From the NCBI GenBank assembly GCA_964388085.1, contig CAYLZW010000032.1:1-33383 (forward strand): a DNA stretch of 33,383 nucleotides. Direction: 5' to 3'. Source of the stretch: CAYLZW01 sp964388085. Lineage in GTDB: Bacteria > Myxococcota > UBA727 > CAYLZW01. The number at the start of each line of letters is the position of its first letter. Within the stretch, counting starts at the first letter, position 1. The notes under the pieces were generated by a model. It did no database searches. It saw nothing but the letters and a program-made list of their open reading frames with translations, and was not told where the DNA came from. A program made the position numbers and the translations under genes. Shown one piece after another: positions 16,602 to 23,000 of the stretch.

Positions 16602-18455
16602 ATGCAGAGGCTCCTCGGCATCGGGCTCGTCGTCGTCGGCTTTGTCGCTGGCCTGCTCGCGGTGCGCGCGCCGCGCGCCGAGGTCGAGCGGCCGACCATC
16701 CGCCTCGGTGTCGTCGATCTCCGCCAGGAGGCGAGCGCACCGGACGGCGCCGAGCAGGCCGCCATCGAGCTCGGTGTCGTCGAGAGCGAGCTCTTGCAGG
16801 CGCTCCGGACGCCCGCGCCGACGCGCGTCTACGAGCCGAGCGCCCAGGCCGCGGCCGCGCTCGCCAGGGGTCGCGAGACGGTGCACGCGCGCGGCGCCCC
16901 CGTCGACAACCCCTGCCGGGACCGCGGCGCGTTCCCTTGCGTGGAGCGTCCGCTCGACGCCTTCTTCGCGCGGCTCGACGCGCTCGGTGACGGCAGCGCC
17001 GAGCGCTCGGCGGTGGTGCTCGCCATGGGCAACTCGCTCATCGCGGCCGACCACATCGTCGACGTCGTGCGCAGCCGGCTGCAGGCGCGCTTCGGCGATG
17101 GCGGCCGCGGCCTCTTGTTGGCCGAGCGGATCTCGGAGCTCGGCCTCCGCCGGCGCACCGGCACGGGCAGCGGCTTCACACCCCATTACCTCTCGCAGGG
17201 TCCGCGCGGCTCCGCTCCCTTCGGTCTCACCGGGGTGGGGCACGTCGCTACCGACGACGGCGCGCGTACCCGCATCAGGCTCGCCGGGGAGCGCCGCGCC
17301 AGCGTGTGGTTGTACGTTGACGACGACCTCGCTCGCGTGCACGAGCACATCGAGCTGAGCGTCGATGGCGAGGCCGTCGCGCTCGGCGCCGCGCGCCCGG
17401 GCGGCATCGTCGACGTGTCGCTGCCCGCGGGAGGTGAACGCCTCGAGCTGCGCGCGAAGCGCCGGGGTGTCGTCGTGCAGGGCGTCGTCTTGCAACACGA
17501 CGAGCCGGGCGTCGTGCTCGACACCGTCGGCTTGCCGGCGGCCGACAGCCCGGCGTGGCTCAGCGCCGACGAGGAGCTCGTGCACGCGCAGCTTCGCGCG
17601 CGCGATCCGGCGCTGCTCATGGTGATGCTCGGCGGCGTTGAGAACCGCCGCATCGCCTGGGGGCGCTACCAGGAAGAAGACATCGAGCGCGATCTGCGCG
17701 CGCTGCTCGCTCGGCTGAAGGCTGGTGCGCCGCTCGCGTCTTGCATGGTGGTCGGCCCCATCGACGCTGTGGAGGGCCTGCTCGACGAGCGCGTGCTCGG
17801 CAGAGCGGTGACGCCCTTCCACCAGCGCCCGCAGCTCACGCGCGTCATCGCCCTCGAGCGGCGCGTCGCCCTCGAGAGCGGCTGCGCGTTCTTCGACCTG
17901 TTCGAGGCCATGGGCGGCCGCGGTGCGCTCCGGCGCTTCGCCCAGCGCGGCATGCTGCACGACGACCACGTCCATCCGCGCGGCTTCGGGCTCGACCTGC
18001 TCGGAGAGCTCATCGCGGACGGTCTGCTGCGCGAGTGGCAGCGCACGGCGAGGGACGTCTCCCGCCTCCGCGTCGCTCGCGCGCTCGAGCGTGGGCGCGC
18101 GTCGTCGGACCCGGCCCTCGAGCGCACGGCGTCGCTCCTCGCCAGCGTCGTGCGGGGCGATGTGCGCCGGGTGAGCTTTGGTGTCGTCGGCGCCGACGGC
18201 GACTTCGCGCCGCGGCTCGGTCGCGCGCTCGCCGCCAGCGTCGGCCCCACGCGCCTCGGTCTCGACGAGCGCGGCCGCTTACGAACGCTCGGCGTCGTCG
18301 TAGAGAAGGCGCGCCCCGGGCAGAGCTACGACGTGCTGCTCGTCACCGACGGAGACCCGGCGCTCGCGCCCGCCGGCCCGCTGGTGGTGCGCGTCGGCCC
18401 GCTCTCCCCCGGCGCCGGCGAGGCCTTCGCCGCCGCGCTGTTGCAGCTCCTGTGA
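16602..18455 (+). CDS. SGNH/GDSL-like hydrolase with C-terminal extension (paralogue A)
   Basis: 617 residues from ATG 16602, chosen because a membrane anchor (LLGIGLVVVGFVAGLLAV) follows at once. SGNH landmarks: MGNSLIAADH (block I, Ser145), LGGVEN (block III, aligned Val346) and DDHVHP (block V, Asp455/His458). Residues about 115-465 align closely with the SGNH gene at 21510-22994, sharing NPC, GNSLIAADHIVDV, RFGDGGRG, VGPID and FFDLFEAMGG. Block III differs: the paralogue has the oxyanion Asn (GGN), here replaced by Val. Residues about 480-617 form an extra domain absent from the paralogue. Related exported SGNH proteins remove or add acyl groups on polysaccharides; the substrate here is unknown. 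The stop overlaps the APC permease GTG (GTGA), so they form an operon. Confidence 0.8.
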   Translation: MQRLLGIGLVVVGFVAGLLAVRAPRAEVERPTIRLGVVDLRQEASAPDGAEQAAIELGVVESELLQALRTPAPTRVYEPSAQAAAALARGRETVHARGAPVDNPCRDRGAFPCVERPLDAFFARLDALGDGSAERSAVVLAMGNSLIAADHIVDVVRSRLQARFGDGGRGLLLAERISELGLRRRTGTGSGFTPHYLSQGPRGSAPFGLTGVGHVATDDGARTRIRLAGERRASVWLYVDDDLARVHEHIELSVDGEAVALGAARPGGIVDVSLPAGGERLELRAKRRGVVVQGVVLQHDEPGVVLDTVGLPAADSPAWLSADEELVHAQLRARDPALLMVMLGGVENRRIAWGRYQEEDIERDLRALLARLKAGAPLASCMVVGPIDAVEGLLDERVLGRAVTPFHQRPQLTRVIALERRVALESGCAFFDLFEAMGGRGALRRFAQRGMLHDDHVHPRGFGLDLLGELIADGLLREWQRTARDVSRLRVARALERGRASSDPALERTASLLASVVRGDVRRVSFGVVGADGDFAPRLGRALAASVGPTRLGLDERGRLRTLGVVVEKARPGQSYDVLLVTDGDPALAPAGPLVVRVGPLSPGAGEAFAAALLQLL

Positions 18456-19759
18456 CGCGCGACCCGTCCCCGACGGCGGAGCTCGAGCGCGTCGTCGGCG
18501 TGCCGGGCGCGGTGCTGCTCGGCCTTGGCTCCATCCTCGGCACCGGCATCTTCGTCAGCGTGGGGATCGCCGCGGGCATCGCCGGTCCCTCCGTGGTGTT
18601 GGCGGTGGCGCTCGGCGCGCTCGTCGCCACCTGCAACGGCCTGTCGAGCGCGCAGCTCGCCGCCAGTCACCCGGTCAGCGGGGGCAGCTACGAGTATGGC
18701 TATCGCTACCTGAGCCCGACGCTCGGCTTCAGCGCGGGGTGGATGTTCCTCTGCGCCAAGAGCGCCTCGGCGGCGACGGCGGCGCTCGGCTTCGCGGCCT
18801 ACCTCCTCACGGCGCTCGGCCGCGCGGGGAGCTACGAGCGGGTCGTGCTGGCCGTGCTCGTCGTCGCCTTGCTCACCCTCGTCGTGGCCGCGGGGATGCG
18901 GCGCTCGGCCCGCGTCAACGCCGTCATCGTCAGCGCTACCCTGCTCGGGCTGTGCGCGCTGCTCGTCGTGGCAGCGCCCCGCGTGCTCGCGGCGGGCCTC
19001 GAGCCCTTCACGCCGTTCTTCGCGACGGAGGAAGGCGGCGTCTTTGGCCTCTTGCACGCGACCGCGCTGATGTTCGTCGCCTACACGGGGTACGGCCGTG
19101 TCGCCACGCTCGGCGAGGAGATCGAGGCGCCGCGCAGGAACATTCCGCGCGCGATCCTGCTGACCCTGCTCGTCACGCTGTTGCTCTATGTCAGCGTCGT
19201 CTTCGTGGCCGTCGCGGTGGTGGGCGCGGGCGGCCTCGCGGCGGCCACCACCGAGGACGCGGCGCCGCTCGAAGAGGTCGCGCGCCACCTGCGGGTCCCG
19301 CTCGTCGTGTGGATCGTGCGCGTCGCGGCCATCACCGCCATGGCCGGCGTGCTGTTGAACCTCCTGCTCGGCCTCTCGCGGGTATTGCTCGCCATGGCCC
19401 GCCGGGGGGACATGCCACGGGGGCTCGCCAAGCTCGACGCGCGCGCCTCGCCACGGCGCGCCGTCGTCGTCACCGGCGTGCTCATCGCCGCGCTCACCGC
19501 CGTCGGCAGCGTGAAGACGACGTGGTCGTTCAGCGCCTTCAGCGTGCTCGTCTATTACGCGCTGACGAACCTGGCCGCCTGGAAGCTCCCCGCGGAGGAC
19601 CGTCGCTATCCGAGGGTGATCGCCGCGCTCGGGCTCGTCAGCTGTCTCGGCCTCGCGTTCTTTGTCGACGTCGCCATCTGGGCCGCGGGCCTCGGGCTCC
19701 TCTCGCTGGGCCTCGTGTGGCACCTCGCCCGGCGCCGTCTGCGCGACCGAGCCCGCTGA
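18452..19759 (+). CDS. APC-superfamily amino acid/polyamine permease
   Basis: 435 residues from GTG 18452, which overlaps the preceding stop as GTGA. The first membrane segment has the family signature L-G-L-G-S-I-L-G-T-G-I-F, whose broken helix binds the amino group of the substrate. The following GPSVVLAVALGALVATCNGLSSAQLAASHPVSGGSYEYGYRYL matches segments 2-3 and the P-x-x-G-G loop of the APC family. A conserved E-E-I-x-x-P-R-R-N-I-P-R-A loop between later segments is also present. Around a dozen hydrophobic segments cover the protein. It is expected to import amino acids or a related amine by cation symport or exchange across the inner membrane. Coupling to an SGNH hydrolase is unusual and suggests uptake of a product released outside, which is inference. 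Confidence 0.9.
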   Translation: MTRDPSPTAELERVVGVPGAVLLGLGSILGTGIFVSVGIAAGIAGPSVVLAVALGALVATCNGLSSAQLAASHPVSGGSYEYGYRYLSPTLGFSAGWMFLCAKSASAATAALGFAAYLLTALGRAGSYERVVLAVLVVALLTLVVAAGMRRSARVNAVIVSATLLGLCALLVVAAPRVLAAGLEPFTPFFATEEGGVFGLLHATALMFVAYTGYGRVATLGEEIEAPRRNIPRAILLTLLVTLLLYVSVVFVAVAVVGAGGLAAATTEDAAPLEEVARHLRVPLVVWIVRVAAITAMAGVLLNLLLGLSRVLLAMARRGDMPRGLAKLDARASPRRAVVVTGVLIAALTAVGSVKTTWSFSAFSVLVYYALTNLAAWKLPAEDRRYPRVIAALGLVSCLGLAFFVDVAIWAAGLGLLSLGLVWHLARRRLRDRAR

Positions 19760-19796
19760 TCGCCGCTCCGTCGACGGCCGGGAGCGGCGATCAGCG
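19754..19796. terminator. Perfect 16-bp hairpin between convergent permease and MATE genes
   Basis: Bases 19754-19769 and 19781-19796 are exact inverted complements with an 11-base loop. The left arm includes the permease TGA (19757-19759), and the MATE gene ends at 19822 from the other side. There is no clear T-run on either side, so it may act as a bidirectional pause or terminator, or protect 3' ends, rather than be a canonical intrinsic terminator. Confidence 0.65.
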
Positions 19797-19821
19797 TTCG
19801 TCAGCGCCAGCCCACGTCGGC

Positions 19822-21204
19822 TCAGGTCGCCGCAACCGACAGCCGCCGCGTCCGCCGCGCCGGTCGCCACCAGCCGCCGCCCTCGAGGCGGTACCAGAAC
19901 AGCGTCGACGCGAGCAGGATCTCGCCGCACAGCCCGAGCCAGGCGCCCTTCGCGCCCATGCCGAGCCAGAGACCGAGCGTCCACGTCGACAGCGGCGTCA
20001 ACGCCCAGGCGGCGAGCACGCCGACCAGCGCGGGCCAGCGCACGTCACCCGCGCCGCGCAGCGCCCCTCGACCGACGACGCCGATGCCGTCGACGATGGG
20101 GAACAACGCGGCAACGAGCAGCAGGTCGGCCGTGCGCGCCACGAGCAGCGGGTCCGCCGTGAAGCTGCGCGCCATGACGTCGCCGCAAGTGAGCAGCACC
20201 ACGGTGCAGAGCGCGCCCCAGCCGCCGCTCAACAAGAGCCCCCGTCGCGCGACGACGTTCACGAGTCGCATGCGCCGCGCGCCCACCGCCTCGCCGGCGA
20301 GCACGGCCGCGGCCTCCGCCACCGCGACCCCGGGCAGGAACGCGAAGTGGACCACCTGCAGCGCGATCTGGTGTGACGCCAGCTCCACGTCGGAGATGCG
20401 CGCGAGGATGGCCGTCAACACGGCGAAGGAGCCGAGCTCGAGAAAGAATTGCAGGCCCGTCGGCAAGCCGACCTTGAGGACGCTCAACACATCGCGCGCG
20501 CTTGCCTCGCGCAAGCCGAAGCCTCGTGAACGCTGCGCGAGCACGAGCACGCCGGCCTCGATGACGTGGGCGAACACCGTCGCGAGCGCCGCGCCCGTCA
20601 CGCCCATGTCGAGCGCGAGCACGAAGAGCGAGTTGAGGCCGATGTTGCCCACGTTCGCGACGACGCCTGCCACCATCGGCATGCGCGAGTCCCCTTGTCC
20701 GTAGCGCGCTTCCCGCAGCGCCACGAACACGAGCACCACCGGGGCGGCGAGGACGCGCACGGCGAGGTAGTCGCGCGCGCTCTCGCCCGCGAGCGCCGAG
20801 GCCGACAGCGCCGGGAGCAACCACGCGACGCCCTCGCCGACGACGAGGCAGAGCACACCGAACCCGAACGCGAGCCAGAGCCCGCCCCCGAGGATGGTGC
20901 GCGCCTTCCCGTTGTTACCGGCGCCACGAGCTTGCGCGATCAGCACGTTCACCGCGCGCAGGCTGCCCATGGCGAAGCACAGCACCATGAACGCCGCCGT
21001 GCCGCCGAGCCCGACGCCCGCGAGCGGTGCCGCGCCGAGGCGGGCGACGAAGAGCGTGTCGACGAGCGTCATCACGCTGTAGGAGATCGTCGAGACCGCG
21101 ATGGGCCACGAGAGCGTGATGAGCGCGCGTGCCGGGCGCGACTCCCAGGAGAGACCCGCGCTCGGCGCGGGCGTGTTTCGATCGTGGGCGGGCATGACAG
21201 TCAC
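19822..21204 (-). CDS. MATE-family multidrug/metabolite efflux transporter
   Basis: 460 residues from GTG 21204, or 457 from ATG 21195; neither has an obvious Shine-Dalgarno site. The protein shows the MATE two-bundle pattern of about twelve membrane segments: ALITLSWPIAVSTISYSVMTLVDTLFVARLG at segment 1-2 (with the W-P-I and V-D-T-x-F/V-x-x-L-G signature) and a related LKVGLPTGLQFFLELGSF starting the second half. MATE proteins export drugs or natural products using Na+ or H+ gradients. It is preceded, 27 bases upstream of GTG, by a strong U-tailed intrinsic terminator that would have to be read through if transcription comes from the SGNH/TonB-receptor genes or from a leader promoter. Expression is therefore likely controlled by attenuation. 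Confidence 0.9.
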   Translation of the reverse strand: MTVMPAHDRNTPAPSAGLSWESRPARALITLSWPIAVSTISYSVMTLVDTLFVARLGAAPLAGVGLGGTAAFMVLCFAMGSLRAVNVLIAQARGAGNNGKARTILGGGLWLAFGFGVLCLVVGEGVAWLLPALSASALAGESARDYLAVRVLAAPVVLVFVALREARYGQGDSRMPMVAGVVANVGNIGLNSLFVLALDMGVTGAALATVFAHVIEAGVLVLAQRSRGFGLREASARDVLSVLKVGLPTGLQFFLELGSFAVLTAILARISDVELASHQIALQVVHFAFLPGVAVAEAAAVLAGEAVGARRMRLVNVVARRGLLLSGGWGALCTVVLLTCGDVMARSFTADPLLVARTADLLLVAALFPIVDGIGVVGRGALRGAGDVRWPALVGVLAAWALTPLSTWTLGLWLGMGAKGAWLGLCGEILLASTLFWYRLEGGGWWRPARRTRRLSVAAT

Positions 21205-21230
21205 CGAAGGAGCGCTGGGCGCGGGAACGG

Positions 21231-21260
21231 AAACAAAAAACCGCGGGAGGGGACCCGCGG
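21231..21260 (-). terminator. Rho-independent terminator in the MATE leader
   Basis: On the minus strand a 7-bp all-GC stem (21260-21254 with 21247-21241) and 6-base loop are followed at once by T6-G-T3 (21240-21231). This is a textbook intrinsic terminator. It lies 29 bases after the stop of a possible 38-aa ORF and 27 bases before the MATE start codon, so it either ends the upstream transcript or serves as an attenuator for MATE. Confidence 0.85.
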
Positions 21261-21327
21261 TGGCTGTGCTTCGAGGAGAGGTTCGGCGTCAGATGCCGGG
21301 ATCTCCGTCGAGACAACCCACCGCGGG
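21254..21327 (-). promoter_or_regulatory. Candidate antiterminator segment pairing with the terminator's 5' arm
   Basis: Bases 21318-21327 read CCACCGCGGG on the plus strand and 21254-21263 read CCCGCGGTGG, an exact 10-bp complement. In the minus-strand transcript the earlier segment (21327-21318) can pair over 10 bp with 21263-21254, which contains the 5' arm of the 7-bp terminator stem. The two foldings are mutually exclusive. The core CCGCGG is self-complementary, which makes chance pairing easier in such GC-rich DNA, but the four extra matched bases and the position argue for a switch. The trigger (ligand, leader translation or protein) is unknown. Confidence 0.5.
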
Positions 21328-21405
21328 GCGCGTCGAGACGCCGCCGACCCAGATGAGGTCGGGGGTCTTCAGGGCCGCGCTGCATGCGATGGATTGCCGC
21401 TTCAC
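21289..21405 (-). CDS. Possible small ORF, 38 aa, in the leader between SGNH and MATE genes
   Basis: A GTG at 21405 follows a GGAG ribosome site (21415-21412) with a 6-base spacer. The frame gives 38 residues beginning (start)-K-R-Q-S-I-A-C-S and ending C-L-D-G-D-P-G-I, with two Cys. Third positions are about 84% G/C (32 of 38 by my count), like real genes here. The stop at 21291-21289 is 29 bases before the terminator. The ORF covers the candidate antiterminator segment 21327-21318, so a translating ribosome could mask it. It may be a leader peptide for MATE attenuation, a small secreted or modified peptide, or not translated at all. The frame is also open upstream inside the SGNH gene, so its openness alone is no evidence. 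Confidence 0.4.
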   Translation of the reverse strand: MKRQSIACSAALKTPDLIWVGGVSTRPAVGCLDGDPGI

Positions 21406-21509
21406 AGATGTCTCCGTTGCTGTCTGCAAGATGCCAGGGACCGGTTCGCTCCGCCAGCCTGATCCACCATCTTGGGGGACGCCGTACGCGACCGGATCGC
21501 CTTCTCCGT

Positions 21510-22994
21510 CTACGGCGGCGGTGACGAGGGAGCGAGCGCCGGGGCCTTTTCGTACGCGTCGAGCAGGGCATCGCTCAGGAGCTCGCCGAGGAGGACGAGG
21601 CCGCCCTCCTTCGGGTGCACCATGTCCTCGTGCAAGAGCCCGTGCGCGGCAAAGCGACGCAGCGAGCCCGGGCCGCCCATGGCCTCGAACAGATCGAAGT
21701 AGGCGCAGCCCTTCTCCGCCGCCACGCGCTTTTGCATCTCGATCACCCACGCGAGGTGCCGCCGCGTACGCCAGACCTTCTCGGGGCCGCCGTGTACGGA
21801 GTCGATGGGGCCGACCGCGAGACAGGCGGCCTCGGGCACGACCTGCTGCAGCCGATCGAGCAGGGCGGCGTACCCGCGCTCCACCTCGTCGCGGGTGCGC
21901 CTCTTCCAGTGCAGGCGCTTGGTCTCGTTGCCGCCGAGCATGACGACGACGAGCGCCGGGTCTTGCGCGCGCAGCTGGTGCGCGAAGATGTCCGGGTCGG
22001 AGGAGAGGAAGTGGGACGCGTCGGCGGCCGGGACGCCGAAAGTGTTCACGAGGACGCCGGGCCTCTGGCGCTCGAGCAGGGCGCCGTAGAGGACCGCGCC
22101 GCTGCCCTTTGCCTCGATCGCCAGTGAGCGCGCGTCCGCGGGGAGCTCGATGTCGAGCGTGCGCTCGCCGGGTGCGCCGCGCGTGGAATAGGTGCCGGTG
22201 GCGACGCCATCCACGAGCACACGGAGCGCGGGGCCGCGCTCGTGCTCGTAGAGGAACAGCCGCGCGCGCTTCTCGCCGAAGAGCTGCCAGACCGTGCGGG
22301 CCCCCCGGCCCTTCGAGACGTGCAGCACGCCCGCGACGCCGAAGGGATACTCGCCGCGTTCGCCCATGGAGAAGTTGTGCGGGCGAAAGCCGGAGGCCTT
22401 GCCTGTGCGGGTGCGCGGTCCGTAGTCGGAGATGCGATCGGCCAGCACGAAGCCGCGACCGCCGTCGCCGAAGCGCGCCACCAGACGCTCGCGGATCACG
22501 TCGACGATGTGATCGGCGGCGATGAGCGAGTTGCCCAGCACGGCGACGCTGGCGTGCTTCTTGGCGGAGCCCTGCTCGAGCGCGTCGAGGGCGTCGAAGA
22601 AGGGATCGAGCGCGCCGCGCGCACACGCGTCGCCAAGCGGCGACAGGCAAGGGTTCAGCACGACGCTGCCGCGCGCTCCCATGGACTTCGCGCGCGCGAT
22701 CCGACGCTGCGCTTGCTGCGCGCGTTGCCGCACCGCGCGCCGGTGCAGCACGACTCCCGGCCGCTGCTCCTCTTTGGGGGTGAGTCGCGCGCGCTTGCTC
22801 GTCGCCGTCGCCGTCGTCACGGCGGCGGTCGGTTGAGCGGCGCTCGCGGCGTGACGAGGTGTGGGCTGCTGCTCGACCGACAGCGAGCGCGCGCCGTGCA
22901 GGGCGGCGAGCCCCCCGAGCAGCAAGCCCGCGAACAGGACGCTCGCGATGCTGGTGTTGCGGGCCAGGACCGCCGCGTCTTCGCTCGCGCGCAT
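21510..22994 (-). CDS. SGNH/GDSL-like hydrolase (paralogue B)
   Basis: 494 residues with an N-terminal membrane anchor (SIASVLFAGLLLGGLAALHGA) and a basic, Gln/Arg-rich linker (about 60-105). The SGNH core has LGNSLIAADH (Ser156), LGGNET (Asn356) and HEDMVHP (Asp457/His460), a complete catalytic and oxyanion set with GNS in place of GDS. It is clearly homologous to the plus-strand SGNH protein at 16602-18455 but lacks that protein's C-terminal domain. It begins 6 bases after the stop of the TonB-dependent receptor gene, forming an operon. Such anchored periplasmic esterases often trim or transfer acyl groups on glycans. Location beside a receptor and an exporter suggests processing of an imported or secreted compound, which is inference. 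Confidence 0.85.
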   Translation of the reverse strand: MRASEDAAVLARNTSIASVLFAGLLLGGLAALHGARSLSVEQQPTPRHAASAAQPTAAVTTATATSKRARLTPKEEQRPGVVLHRRAVRQRAQQAQRRIARAKSMGARGSVVLNPCLSPLGDACARGALDPFFDALDALEQGSAKKHASVAVLGNSLIAADHIVDVIRERLVARFGDGGRGFVLADRISDYGPRTRTGKASGFRPHNFSMGERGEYPFGVAGVLHVSKGRGARTVWQLFGEKRARLFLYEHERGPALRVLVDGVATGTYSTRGAPGERTLDIELPADARSLAIEAKGSGAVLYGALLERQRPGVLVNTFGVPAADASHFLSSDPDIFAHQLRAQDPALVVVMLGGNETKRLHWKRRTRDEVERGYAALLDRLQQVVPEAACLAVGPIDSVHGGPEKVWRTRRHLAWVIEMQKRVAAEKGCAYFDLFEAMGGPGSLRRFAAHGLLHEDMVHPKEGGLVLLGELLSDALLDAYEKAPALAPSSPPP

Positions 22995-23000
22995 GACGTC

